Part shown: piece after piece, positions 20,747 through 29,476 of the stretch
How positions within the stretch are numbered: position 1 is the first letter of the stretch
How the letters are laid out: the number at the start of each line of letters is the position of its first letter
NCBI RefSeq assembly: GCF_039538045.1
Contig: NZ_BAABBQ010000001.1
Location: 2,688,001 to 2,752,000, forward strand
Direction: 5' to 3'
Source of the DNA: Sphingomonas swuensis
Lineage (GTDB): Bacteria > Pseudomonadota > Alphaproteobacteria > Sphingomonadales > Sphingomonadaceae
DNA length: 64,000 nt
Translations under genes and position numbers: made by a program
The notes under the pieces: model-generated
Told to the model about the DNA's origin: nothing
Database searches by the model: none
What the model saw: the letters and a program-made list of their open reading frames with translations, nothing else

Positions 20747-21160
20747 TCAGCGTGGCTTGCCGCCAAGCCACTCGGCCCGGGCATCCCGCACCTCGGCCTT
20801 CATCGCACCATCGATCGCCGCCTCGTGGAGCAGGTGGCGGACTTCCATGATCGTCAGCGGCTCGGAGAAAACCAGGCCGCACTGGTCTCCGGTCGTCCAG
20901 CACACCGTCCCATGGACCTTGAGCCCGGCCACGATCAGGACGACTTCGCGCCCGACGCCAGGCGGCTTGGTCCGGATCCTCGCGCCGTTGGCCGAGAGAT
21001 CCATCAGGGTGCCGTGCGCGGTTGCCGACAGAGTCGAAATCGTCGCCACCAGCGGTGCCGACTGCCTGCGCGACAGGCGCCGACCGCCCCCGCCGGCCCG
21101 TCCGAACGCGCTCACCGCGCGCCCGCCTGCTGCGGATCGCTGCTCTGCAACCAGGCCCAA
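20747..21160 (-). CDS. PilZ domain protein
   Basis: A 137-residue protein. The TTG start at 21160 is supported by GGAGGGGAG with a 7-base spacer; an ATG five bases earlier is out of frame. Residues 1-30 are Gly/Arg-rich. The c-di-GMP motifs are RRLSRRQSAPL and DLSANGARI, followed by VHGTVCWTTGDQCGLVFSEPL. It is probably a c-di-GMP binding adaptor. The next gene upstream is a peptidase separated by a hairpin. Confidence 0.78.
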   Translation of the reverse strand: MGLVAEQRSAAGGRAVSAFGRAGGGGRRLSRRQSAPLVATISTLSATAHGTLMDLSANGARIRTKPPGVGREVVLIVAGLKVHGTVCWTTGDQCGLVFSEPLTIMEVRHLLHEAAIDGAMKAEVRDARAEWLGGKPR

Positions 21161-21190
21161 GGCATGACTCCCCTCCGCCGCGGAGAAGGC

Positions 21191-21212
21191 GGCCCCTCAT
21201 TCTAGAGGGGCC
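21191..21212 (-). terminator. Hairpin between M28 peptidase and PilZ genes
   Basis: GGCCCCTC / GAGGGGCC, an 8-bp perfect stem with a 6-base loop, about 50 bases after the peptidase stop. It probably ends the galE-peptidase transcript. Confidence 0.55.
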
Positions 21213-21259
21213 ACCGCCACCGCGACGCGGGAGAACGAATTCTACTTTCTAGAAGTAAG

Positions 21260-22843
21260 CTAGCGGACTGCCTTGGCGAAATAGCTTCCCGGCTTCCACG
21301 TCGCCCGCTGCGGGGAGTCGGCGAGGGTCCTCGCGATGCGGTAGTTGAGCTCGCCGTAGCGGGCGAGCGCACCCCAGTTGATGTCCTGCTTCAGATCGTC
21401 GCCGGCGCGGTGATAGGCATCGGAGAAGAAGCGATCCCACACCGGCTTCCCGCCATTGGCATGGCCGGTGAACATCAGGATCGCCGGAACGCCCTTGAGT
21501 ACGAGCGGATAGTGATCCGAGCGGGTGAAGATGCCCTGCTCGGGCATCGGGTCAGGCCCGACGCTGATGCCCATCGTCCGGCCCGCAGCCGCGACGGTGT
21601 CGGCAATGGTGCTGTGCTCGGCGCCGAACGCGGTCACGTCGGTAAAGTCGTAGAGCGGCAAGGGCATGTCGAGGTCGATCGCCGCCGTCACGCTGGAGAG
21701 TGGCACGGTCGCGTGCGACGCCCAGTAGGAAGCGCCAAGTAGGCCCAGCTCCTCGCCGGTATGAGCGATCAGCAGCAGCGAGCGCCTGGGCCGCTGTCCG
21801 CTGTCGACGAACCGCTGCGCCGCCTCGAGCATGGTCGCGACGCCCGCGGCATTGTCGAGCGCGCCATTGTAGATCGCATCCTCGCCCGGCTTGGCATTCT
21901 CCTTCATGCCGAGATGGTCGAGGTGCCCCATCAGCAGCACGTTCTGCTTGGCCAGGACGGGGTCGCTTCCGGGCAGGCGGCCGATCACCGCCGGACTGGT
22001 GAAGTCTGTCCAGTTCGAACGGGCATCAAGCGACAACCGGGCGCCGAGCGGGAAGCCGCGGACGGGCTGGCCGGCGGCGCGCTGCTGAAGGATGGCGGCG
22101 AGGCTCTGCGGCTTGCCCGCGAACAGCCGCTCGGCGACGCCTCGGCTGACCGAGCCACGCAGGCGAAGGCCAGCAGGGACATTGCCTGCCGCTCCCCTCG
22201 AATCGACCCAGTCGGTCACTTCGCGGTCGCTTGGATTGCCGCCGCCGATCTCGATCAGCCCGACCGCACCCGCCGCGGCGGCCATCTCGTCCTTCTGCTG
22301 CGAGAGGTGCGCGGCGATATCACTGGGCAGGCCGCGCGGGGTTCCGCTCAGCACCACCACGATCTTCCCGCGCGCGTCGAGCCCGGCATAGTCGTCGAGC
22401 CGAAGCTTGGGCTCGCGAAGGCCGTAGCCGACGAACAGCAGCTCGGCGGCCATCTTGCGCTCACGCTCGGTGACGCTCGGGCGGATGGCGATATCGCGGT
22501 TGGCGGCGAGCGCCTCGGTTCGTCCACCAGAAGTCAGCGCGAAGGTCGGGGTGCCCGCGGTCGCGGCGCGGCGGAACGGCACACGCTGGTACCAGCTGCC
22601 ATTCTCGCCTGCCGGCTCGAGGCCGAGCGCGCGATAGCGGCTGGCGAGGTAGACGGCGGCGACCTCGTGCCCGCGCTTGCCCGCGGCGCGCCCTTCGAGC
22701 AGGTCGTCGGCAAGGAACTCGACCGTCGCCCGGACCCGCTCGGCCTGCGCGGCGGGCGCCTTGTAGACGCCGGCGGGCGCGGGAGGCGGCGCCGCTGCAA
22801 GCAGAAGCGCGGCAAGCGGAGCGGCGAGAAGGCGGTGACGCAA
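21260..22843 (-). CDS. Secreted M28-family metallopeptidase
   Basis: A 527-residue zinc aminopeptidase-like protein. The TTG start (LRHRLLAAPLAALLLAAAP) has GGAAG seven bases upstream and gives a good signal peptide; an ATG 12 codons earlier would overlap galE. The zinc ligands of the family are visible: MGHLDHLG, NGALDNAAG, AHTGEELGLLG and the later DLDM. A PA-type insert lies between residues about 110 and 280. It follows galE by 11 bases. Confidence 0.88.
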   Translation of the reverse strand: MRHRLLAAPLAALLLAAAPPPAPAGVYKAPAAQAERVRATVEFLADDLLEGRAAGKRGHEVAAVYLASRYRALGLEPAGENGSWYQRVPFRRAATAGTPTFALTSGGRTEALAANRDIAIRPSVTERERKMAAELLFVGYGLREPKLRLDDYAGLDARGKIVVVLSGTPRGLPSDIAAHLSQQKDEMAAAAGAVGLIEIGGGNPSDREVTDWVDSRGAAGNVPAGLRLRGSVSRGVAERLFAGKPQSLAAILQQRAAGQPVRGFPLGARLSLDARSNWTDFTSPAVIGRLPGSDPVLAKQNVLLMGHLDHLGMKENAKPGEDAIYNGALDNAAGVATMLEAAQRFVDSGQRPRRSLLLIAHTGEELGLLGASYWASHATVPLSSVTAAIDLDMPLPLYDFTDVTAFGAEHSTIADTVAAAGRTMGISVGPDPMPEQGIFTRSDHYPLVLKGVPAILMFTGHANGGKPVWDRFFSDAYHRAGDDLKQDINWGALARYGELNYRIARTLADSPQRATWKPGSYFAKAVR

Positions 22844-22854
22844 GGGCAGACTTC

Positions 22855-23844
22855 CTATCGGTTGAGGCGCCGCTCCCATTCGAGCGCGCTGCGGATGATC
22901 GTCTCGCTATCCGCATAGGCCGGCTGCCAGCCCAGCCGTTCGACCAAGCGCCGGTTGGAGGCGACCAGTTGCGGCGGATCGCCCGCGCGACGCTCGCCCA
23001 TCACCCGCTTGACCGGGGTCCCGTTCACCCGATCGAGCGCGTCGAGCATCTCCAGCACCGAGGTGCCCCGCCCGTAGCCGCAGTTCATGGTGAAGCTGGT
23101 CGCCGGGTCGGCGATCAGCCCTTCGAGCGCCAGCACGTGGGCGCTGGCGAGGTCGGACACGTGGATATAGTCGCGGATGCAGGTGCCGTCGGGCGTTGGA
23201 TAGTCGGTCCCGAACACGTCGACATGGGTCCGCTTGCCGACCGCCGCCTCGCAGGCGACCTTGAGCAGGTGGGTCGCGCCCTTGCCGGCCTGGCCCGAAC
23301 GGCCCTTTGGATCCGCCCCGGCGACGTTGAAGTAGCGGAGCGCGCCATAGTTGAAGCCGTAGGCGGCGGCGCAGTCGCGCAGCATCTGCTCGGTCATCAG
23401 CTTGCTGTGGCCATAGGGATTGATCGGGCGGGTCGGCGTATCCTCGTCGATCGGCACCGTCTCGGGCGCGCCATAGGTGGCCGCGGTCGAGGAGAAGAGG
23501 ACGTGCCGCACCCCGGCCTTCAGCGCGGCGCCGATCAGCGCATGGCTCGCGACCGTGTTGTTGCGATAATAGAAGTGCGGATCGGAGACGCTTTCGGGCA
23601 CCACGATCGACCCGGCGAAGTGCATGATCGCCTGGATGCCATGTTCTCTCAGCACCGCCTCCATGCAGGCCTCGTCACCGACGTCGACCTCGACCAGCGG
23701 CACTCCGGCGGGCACCGCCTCGCGGCGGCCGTTGGAGAGATTGTCGGCGACCACCACCTGCCAGTCGGCGTCATGGAGCGTGAGGACGGCGTGGCTGCCG
23801 ATATAGCCGGCACCGCCGGTGACGAGGACTGGAAGCTTGCTCAT
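22855..23844 (-). CDS. galE: UDP-glucose 4-epimerase
   Basis: A 329-residue NAD-dependent epimerase of the extended SDR family that interconverts UDP-glucose and UDP-galactose for surface polysaccharide. NAD-binding TGGAGYIGSHAVL at the N-terminus, the SSTAATYG substrate segment, and the catalytic Tyr/Lys in YGHSKLMTEQ are present, with RYFNVAGADPKG later. It is followed closely by the M28 peptidase, which looks like chance co-transcription. Confidence 0.95.
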   Translation of the reverse strand: MSKLPVLVTGGAGYIGSHAVLTLHDADWQVVVADNLSNGRREAVPAGVPLVEVDVGDEACMEAVLREHGIQAIMHFAGSIVVPESVSDPHFYYRNNTVASHALIGAALKAGVRHVLFSSTAATYGAPETVPIDEDTPTRPINPYGHSKLMTEQMLRDCAAAYGFNYGALRYFNVAGADPKGRSGQAGKGATHLLKVACEAAVGKRTHVDVFGTDYPTPDGTCIRDYIHVSDLASAHVLALEGLIADPATSFTMNCGYGRGTSVLEMLDALDRVNGTPVKRVMGERRAGDPPQLVASNRRLVERLGWQPAYADSETIIRSALEWERRLNR

Positions 23845-23896
23845 GGCCTCGCGCTAGCGGGGCGGGCGGGCCTTGAAAAGCGCCGCCGAAGTGGGC

Positions 23897-24298
23897 TCAG
23901 CCGATGCGGCGGTAGACCGCGCTCTTGCAGAGGATCCCGGCAAGGCAGCCCGAGACCTGCATCCGGTCGCGGCCCTGCATGGTGATGTTGCCGCCGACAT
24001 GGCTCTTGAGGCGCGGCACGTAGACCCGGCCCTTCCACTTGCCAGGTCCGGCGGGCTCGATGTTGTTGAGCAGCGGCTCGCCCACCAGCCTTGGGACGCC
24101 CTGCTTGGCGGCGCGGCGCTGTGCCTTGGCGCTGGCCTCGACCACCTGCCCGCACAGCCGCGCACCGCAGGGGGCGATCCGCACGGTGACGTTGCCCTTG
24201 GGACTGGTCCACAGCCCCTCGAGCGGGCTCTGCGCGGAGGCCGGCGCGGCGACAAGGGCGGCGGCAAGCGCCGCGAGGGTCAGTGTGATCTTGCGCAT
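23897..24298 (-). CDS. DUF2147 secreted protein
   Basis: A 133-residue protein with a signal peptide (MRKITLTLAALAAALVAAPASAQS) and a DUF2147-type body: PLEGLWTSPKGNVTVRIAPC, LCGQVVEASAK, YVPRLKSHVGGNITMQG and VSGCLAGILCKSAVYRRIG. The function of the family is unknown. It appears monocistronic. Confidence 0.85.
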   Translation of the reverse strand: MRKITLTLAALAAALVAAPASAQSPLEGLWTSPKGNVTVRIAPCGARLCGQVVEASAKAQRRAAKQGVPRLVGEPLLNNIEPAGPGKWKGRVYVPRLKSHVGGNITMQGRDRMQVSGCLAGILCKSAVYRRIG

Positions 24299-24374
24299 GT
24301 CGCTGTCCTATCACCCTTTTCCTTGCGCCAGCCTTGCCGAAGAATGGCAGCTTTGTGGCATTTTTAAGGGACGG

Positions 24375-27300
24375 TCAGTGGGTCGGGCAGTTGATCACCC
24401 GCGCCTTGGGGATGATTTCCGCCTCGCGCGGGTGGCGCGCCATCGGCGGGCGGCTGGGTCCCGCGCCGTCGCCGCGGCCGACCTGCGGGTCGAAGGACTG
24501 GCTGTCGGAGAGCGTCCGCAGCCGCCAGCTATCATCCTCGAGCCGACTGGCGATGAGGTGGCAGACCGCCTCGTCATGCTGGACGATGCCGTGCACCACC
24601 ATCAGCCGCGCCCCCATCACCACCTTGCGCTGGGCGGCGAATGCGTCGGGCCAGACCACCAGATTGGCGGTCCCGGTCTCGTCCTCGAGCGTGATGAAGC
24701 AGACCCCCTTGGCGCTGCCCGGCCGCTGCCGGATCAGCACCAGCCCGGCGAGACTGACCCGCTTTCCGTAGCGGATCGCGCGCAGGTCCGAGGCGCGAAC
24801 GAAGCCCTGCCGCGCATAATGGTCGCGCAGGAACTGCATCGGATGCGCCTTCAGGCTGAGCCGCACCGTCTGATAGTCACTGACCACATGCTCGGGCAGC
24901 GGCATGGCAGGGAGCACCGCCCTCTCCCGCTCCTCGCCTTCCTCACGGGTCCGGGCGGCTGCGAACAAGGGCAGCTCGGGCACCGGGCGGAGCGCTCGGG
25001 CATCCCACAGCGCCTGACGCCGGTCGAGCCCGATCGAGCGGAAGCAGTCGGCCTCGGCCAGCCGGACCACCGCATGCGGCGGCACCCCGCCCCGGCGATG
25101 GAGGTCCTCGACCGTAGCGCAGGGCGCAGAGGCGACGACCCGCGCCGCATCCATGGCGCGGAGACCCTCGACCTGGCGGAGACCGAGGCGGAGTGCGACG
25201 GCTTGGTCCTGCGTCCTTCGACTTCGCTCAGGACGAACGAGGTTGGGGCGCTCGGAATGAGCGAGCTGTGGTCGGGTCTCCTCCTCTCGTTCGTCCTGAG
25301 CGGAGCGAAGCGAAGTCGAAGGGCGCTCGACCTCCAGGCTGCAATCCCATCCGCTCTCGTTCACGTCGACCGGCAGCACCGTCACCCCATGCGCCTGCGC
25401 GTCCTTCACGATCTGCGCGGGAGCATAGAAGCCCATCGGCTGGCTGTTGAGCAACGCCGCCGCGAACGCCGCCGGATACTTCCACCGAAGCCAGCTCGAG
25501 ACGTAGACGAGATGCGCAAAGCTCGCCGCGTGGCTTTCGGGGAAGCCATATTCGCCGAAGCCGCGGATCTGGTGGAAGCAGCGCTCGGCGAACTCGCGCT
25601 CGTAGCCGCGGGTGACCATCCGCTCGACCATCTTGTCCTGAAGCAGGTCGATCGTGCCGCGGCTGCGGAAGGTCGCCATCGCCTTCCTGAGCTGGTTGGC
25701 CTCGGCAGAGCTGAACCGCGCCGCGTCGAGCGCGATCTTCATCGCCTGCTCCTGGAACACCGGGACGCCCAAAGTCCGCTTGAGGATCCGCTCCAGCTCG
25801 TCGGGGGGACCATGTTCGGGCGCGGGCCGGGGGTAGATGACCGGTTCCTTGCCCTGCCGGCGCTTGAGGTAGGGGTGCACCATGTCGCCCTGGATCGGTC
25901 CCGGGCGGACGATCGCGACCTCGATCACCAGATCGTAGAAGCAGCGCGGGCGGAGCCTTGGCAGCATGTTCATCTGCGCCCTGCTCTCGATCTGGAACAC
26001 GCCCAGCGAATCGCCCTTGCAGAGCATGTCGTAGACGCGGGGCTCCTCGCGCGGGACGGTGGCGAGGTCCCACTTTTCGCCATGCACTTCCTCGATCAGC
26101 CCGAAGCATTTTCGGATGCAGGTCAGCATGCCGAGTGCCAGCACGTCGATCTTGAGGATGCCCAGTTCCTCGATGTCGTCCTTGTCCCACTCGATGAAGG
26201 TCCGGTCGGGCATCGCGCCGTTGCCGACCGGCACCGTGTCGATCAGCGGGCGCTCGGTCAGGATGAACCCGCCGACATGCTGGCTGAGGTGGCGCGGCAT
26301 TCCGATCAGCTGCTCGGCCAGCTTGATGGTCCGGGCGAGATGCGGGTCGGTGAGGTCGAGGCCGGCTTCCTGCACATGGGTCTCGGTGACGTCCTCGCCC
26401 CATCCCCAGATCGTCCCGGAGATCGCCGCGCAAATGTCCTCGGACAGGCCCATCACCTTGCCCACCTCGCGGATCGCCGAGCGCGGACGATAGTGGATGA
26501 CGGTGGCGGCGAGGCCGGCGCGGTCGCGACCATATTTCGAGTAGATGTGCTGGATCACCTCCTCGCGCCGCTCATGCTCGAAGTCGACGTCGATGTCGGG
26601 CGGCTCCTTGCGCTCTTCGGAGATGAAGCGCTCGAACAGGAGGTCGGTGTCGGCCGGATCGACCGCAGTCACCTTGAGGCAGTAGCAGACCGCGCTGTTG
26701 GCCGCGCTCCCTCGCCCCTGGCAGAGGATCGGCGGCTCGCAGCTCCGCGCGAAGTCGACGATCGAATGCACCGTCAGGAAGTAGCGCGCGAAGTCGAGCT
26801 TCTCGATCAGCGCGAGCTCGTGGCGGATTTGCCGGTCCACTTTGTCGGGAATACCATCCGGATAGCGGTCGGCCGCGCCTTGCCAGGTGAGGTGGAACAG
26901 CTGTTCCTGCGGGGTGCGGCCCTCGGGCACGCTCTCGCGTGGATATTCGTACTTGAGTTCGTCGAGGCTGAAGTCGAGCGCGTCGGCGAAGTCGCGGGTC
27001 GCGGCGAGCGCGTGCGGCCAGCGCTCGAACAACCGCGCCATCTCCTCCGGAGACTTGAGGTGCCGCTCGGCATTGGCGTGGAGCCGGAGCCCGGCGCTCG
27101 CCAGCGTCACCTTTTCGCGGATGCAGGTCAGGACATCCTGCAGCGGGCGCTTGTGGCGGGCATGGTAATGGACGTCGTTGGTGGCAAGGATGGTCCCGCC
27201 GATGCTCGCCGCGATCCGGTCGAGCCGCTCGATCCGCGCGAGGTCGTCCCCGCGGTAGAGATGCGTCGCGGCGACATGGCGGAGTCCGGGCAGCGCCGAG

Positions 27301-27908
27301 CGGATTGCAGGAAGCTGCGCCTCGAAGACGTCGAGGTCCTCGCCCGGCCATGCGATGAAGGCGATTCCCTCGGCATGGTCGGCGACATCGGCGAGTGTCA
27401 GCACGCACTCCCCCTTCTCCGCCCTCCCCTGCCCCAGGCTGAGCAGCCGCGACAGCCGGGCATAGCCTTCCCGGTCGCGCGGGTAGGCGAGAAGGTGGAT
27501 GCTCTCTTCCCCCCTCTCGCTTGCGGGAGGCGCCGGGGGAGGGGTTGCCGGAACCAGCCGCAACAGGCCCTCCCCTTCGGCGCCGCGCGCCTCTTCCCCT
27601 CCCGTGGGCGGGGGAGGGTCAGCAACATCCACCACCAGCCGCGCGCCGATCAGTGGCCTCAATCCGGCGCCCTTGCAGGCGCTGTGCATCCGTACGACCC
27701 CGGCCAAGCTGTTCCAGTCGGCCACCCCGATCGCGTCCATCCCCTGCTCGAGCGCGGTCAGCACCAGCTCGATCGAATCCGACGCCCCGCGAAGGAAGCT
27801 GAACGGCGTCGTCACCCCCAATTCGACGAACGGTGCCTTGGGGATGAAGGGCGCCGGCCCATCCTCGCGGACCAGCTTTCGGCGGGCGAAGCCTTCCTGT
27901 TCGGGCAT
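24375..27908 (-). CDS. dnaE2: Error-prone DNA polymerase III alpha-type subunit
   Basis: A 1177-residue polymerase that performs SOS mutagenic synthesis with ImuA and ImuB. The start MPEQEGFARRKLVRED overlaps the imuB stop (ATGA). The N-terminal PHP domain begins FVELGVTTPFSFLRGASDS. The palm carries GRGSAANS and the catalytic acidic motif PDIDVDFEHERREEV near residue 440; the OB domain begins SLAGLVLIRQRPGSAKG. It is longer than typical DnaE2 (about 1050-1100), and two segments (about residues 98-135 and 863-899) look like translated palindromic repeats. It is controlled by the LexA box before imuA. Confidence 0.96.
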   Translation of the reverse strand: MPEQEGFARRKLVREDGPAPFIPKAPFVELGVTTPFSFLRGASDSIELVLTALEQGMDAIGVADWNSLAGVVRMHSACKGAGLRPLIGARLVVDVADPPPPTGGEEARGAEGEGLLRLVPATPPPAPPASERGEESIHLLAYPRDREGYARLSRLLSLGQGRAEKGECVLTLADVADHAEGIAFIAWPGEDLDVFEAQLPAIRSALPGLRHVAATHLYRGDDLARIERLDRIAASIGGTILATNDVHYHARHKRPLQDVLTCIREKVTLASAGLRLHANAERHLKSPEEMARLFERWPHALAATRDFADALDFSLDELKYEYPRESVPEGRTPQEQLFHLTWQGAADRYPDGIPDKVDRQIRHELALIEKLDFARYFLTVHSIVDFARSCEPPILCQGRGSAANSAVCYCLKVTAVDPADTDLLFERFISEERKEPPDIDVDFEHERREEVIQHIYSKYGRDRAGLAATVIHYRPRSAIREVGKVMGLSEDICAAISGTIWGWGEDVTETHVQEAGLDLTDPHLARTIKLAEQLIGMPRHLSQHVGGFILTERPLIDTVPVGNGAMPDRTFIEWDKDDIEELGILKIDVLALGMLTCIRKCFGLIEEVHGEKWDLATVPREEPRVYDMLCKGDSLGVFQIESRAQMNMLPRLRPRCFYDLVIEVAIVRPGPIQGDMVHPYLKRRQGKEPVIYPRPAPEHGPPDELERILKRTLGVPVFQEQAMKIALDAARFSSAEANQLRKAMATFRSRGTIDLLQDKMVERMVTRGYEREFAERCFHQIRGFGEYGFPESHAASFAHLVYVSSWLRWKYPAAFAAALLNSQPMGFYAPAQIVKDAQAHGVTVLPVDVNESGWDCSLEVERPSTSLRSAQDEREEETRPQLAHSERPNLVRPERSRRTQDQAVALRLGLRQVEGLRAMDAARVVASAPCATVEDLHRRGGVPPHAVVRLAEADCFRSIGLDRRQALWDARALRPVPELPLFAAARTREEGEERERAVLPAMPLPEHVVSDYQTVRLSLKAHPMQFLRDHYARQGFVRASDLRAIRYGKRVSLAGLVLIRQRPGSAKGVCFITLEDETGTANLVVWPDAFAAQRKVVMGARLMVVHGIVQHDEAVCHLIASRLEDDSWRLRTLSDSQSFDPQVGRGDGAGPSRPPMARHPREAEIIPKARVINCPTH
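25213..25323. repeat. Palindromic repeat pair inside dnaE2 (RPSTSLR / VRPERSRR type)
   Basis: Two inverted copies of a dispersed repeat. The left arm (25213-25241) begins GTCCTTCGACTTCGCTCAGG; the right arm (25286-25323) is its complement with a 10-base extra block. A 16-base core is perfectly complementary. In the dnaE2 frame it encodes RPSTSLRSAQDER and LVRPERSRRTQ. These peptides are well known as translations of an intergenic repeat of sphingomonads, but here the repeat lies in frame inside a gene. Confidence 0.8.
27507..27618. repeat. Palindromic repeat inside the dnaE2 PHP domain
   Basis: A region of CCCCTC/GAGGGG blocks, including CTCTCGC-TTGC-GGGAGG and CCCTCCC-GTGG-GCGGGGGAGGG, encoding a Pro/Ala/Glu-rich stretch (DPPPPTGGEEARGAEGEGLL to PPAPPASERGEE). 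In related polymerases the flanking residues would be close together. It resembles the CTCCC-TTGC-GGGAG family of bacterial interspersed palindromes. Confidence 0.65.
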
Positions 27909-29476
27909 CAGTCGAACAGCCCGTGGACGAACCAGCAGGGCGCGCCGCCGCGGCCATCGTCGACCAGCCCCTCGCGGAAGATCCAGAAGCGTCGGCCCTC
28001 GCCGTCCTCGACCCGGTAATAGTCGCGCAGCCGGGCGGTCGAGGCCGAGCGCCACCACTCCGGGGCCACACGTCGAGGTCCCTGAGCCCGGGCGATGTCG
28101 TGCACCTTGCGCCGCCACACGAACCGCCGCGGCAGCCCTTCGGGAGTGGCGTAGATGACCGCGATGGCCTCGGGGGAATCGAGCAGTCGGGCGGGGACCT
28201 GCTCCCCCTCCCGCCTGCGGGAAGAAATTCGCTTGTCCGCGACGACAGGCTTTCCCGCAATCGCGAGGGGAGTATCGATCCCCTCGCGCCAGCCCGCCGC
28301 ACGTTCGGGCAGGTGGCTCTCGACCGCCACCGGCACCCGCACCTTGGCCGGGCCCAGTCGGACGCTCAGCCGGTCGATCAGCGCCGCGACCGCCATCTCG
28401 CCCGAAGGTTCGCCGACCAGCGCTTCCTGCGCCGAGTCGAGCCGCTCCCACCAGCGCACCTCGAGCAGGAAGGCGTCGATCCCGAAGCCGGGGTCGAGCC
28501 CGACCCGCTCCAGCACGCCGCCGAGCAGCCGGTGGAGATGGCCCGGCTCGCGCGTGGGGATCGAGGTTGAGACCTGGACCTCGCTGGTGGTCCCGTCGAC
28601 CCGAAAGGCGGTCAGGAACAGGTGGCGCGCGCCGAGCTTGCGGCGCTCCAGCTCGGCCGCGAGCCTCGGCACCAGCAGGTTCAGCGCCTGCGCTCCCGCC
28701 TCGGGATGAACCACCGGCTCCTTGATCGGAAGCAGCGCCCGCGGCGGCGGGTCGTCGGGCAGCGGGGTCAGCGGCTCCGGCCGGCGGCCAAGCGCCCGAT
28801 CGAGCGCGTCGAGCGGATGCGCGTCCTTGGGAAAGCGTCGCGCCAGCGCCTTGCGCGGAACACCGGCGAGGTCGCCGACGGTCTTGAGCCCGAGCCGGAC
28901 CAGAGTCTGGGTAGCGAGCGGGCTGAGCCGAAGGGCCGACACCGGCAGCGGGGCGAGCAGTTGGGCGAGCCGGTCGACCGTGGCGGTGCGGACCTCCGGC
29001 TCGTAGCGCGCCAGCGCCCAGGCCGCTCCGGCGGTGGGCGCGATCGCCGCTCGCGCGCTCACCCCCATGGCGGCGAAGCGGGCTTCCATGTCGGAGATCA
29101 GCGCCCGCTCGCCGCCGAACAGGTGCGCCACCCCGCTGACGTCGAGCCGCAACGCGTCGCTTCCGTCGTCCTCGACCAGCGGCGACCAGCGTGACGCCCA
29201 GCGCGCCGCCGCGCGAAGCCAGGCGGTCTCGCCGGCGACGTCGGCTGCCTCGGCCTCGAGTCCGGGGTCGAGCGCCCGGGCGTCGGTCAGCCTTGATCCG
29301 ACACGTGCCCCGCGCTCGCGCGCAGTCAGAGTGACGGCATGGATCAGCGGCCCGTGCCGTCCCTCGACGGTGAGGACCAGCGGCCGCGCCGCCGCCTCAG
29401 CCGGTGCGCCGCTGAGACTCGCCCAGCGCTCGATCGCCAGGTTCGGCAGCCACAGCGAGCAGATCCGCCGGGTCAT
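27908..29476 (-). CDS. imuB: Y-family polymerase-like mutasome protein ImuB
   Basis: A 522-residue protein related to Y-family polymerases but lacking catalytic function in the known family; it recruits DnaE2 to the sliding clamp. The start MTRRICSLWLPNLAIERW is the conserved N-terminus and overlaps the imuA end by 80 bases. Later features include LDVSGVAHLFGGE, GLKTVGDLAGVPRKALARRF and the C-terminal YYRVEDGEGRRFWIFREG. The C-terminal half carries a possible repeat-derived insert near residues 401-426. Its stop overlaps dnaE2 (ATGA). Confidence 0.93.
   Translation of the reverse strand: MTRRICSLWLPNLAIERWASLSGAPAEAAARPLVLTVEGRHGPLIHAVTLTARERGARVGSRLTDARALDPGLEAEAADVAGETAWLRAAARWASRWSPLVEDDGSDALRLDVSGVAHLFGGERALISDMEARFAAMGVSARAAIAPTAGAAWALARYEPEVRTATVDRLAQLLAPLPVSALRLSPLATQTLVRLGLKTVGDLAGVPRKALARRFPKDAHPLDALDRALGRRPEPLTPLPDDPPPRALLPIKEPVVHPEAGAQALNLLVPRLAAELERRKLGARHLFLTAFRVDGTTSEVQVSTSIPTREPGHLHRLLGGVLERVGLDPGFGIDAFLLEVRWWERLDSAQEALVGEPSGEMAVAALIDRLSVRLGPAKVRVPVAVESHLPERAAGWREGIDTPLAIAGKPVVADKRISSRRREGEQVPARLLDSPEAIAVIYATPEGLPRRFVWRRKVHDIARAQGPRRVAPEWWRSASTARLRDYYRVEDGEGRRFWIFREGLVDDGRGGAPCWFVHGLFD
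28201..28275. repeat. Possible palindromic repeat inside imuB
   Basis: A segment bounded by CTCCCCCTCCCGC and GCGAGGGGAG, which are roughly inverted, with a further CCCGC-CTGC-GGG hairpin. It encodes a basic stretch (IAGKPVVADKRISSRRREGE) that sits between WREGIDTPL and PARLLDSPEAI, where ImuB proteins normally run on directly. Weaker than the dnaE2 repeats. Confidence 0.45.

Noticed and set aside
24039-28019. A 1326-codon open frame on the plus strand antisense to dnaE2
   Set aside because: It has no motifs, is Arg/His/Asp-rich and mirrors the codon pattern of dnaE2; long antisense frames are expected in high-G+C DNA.
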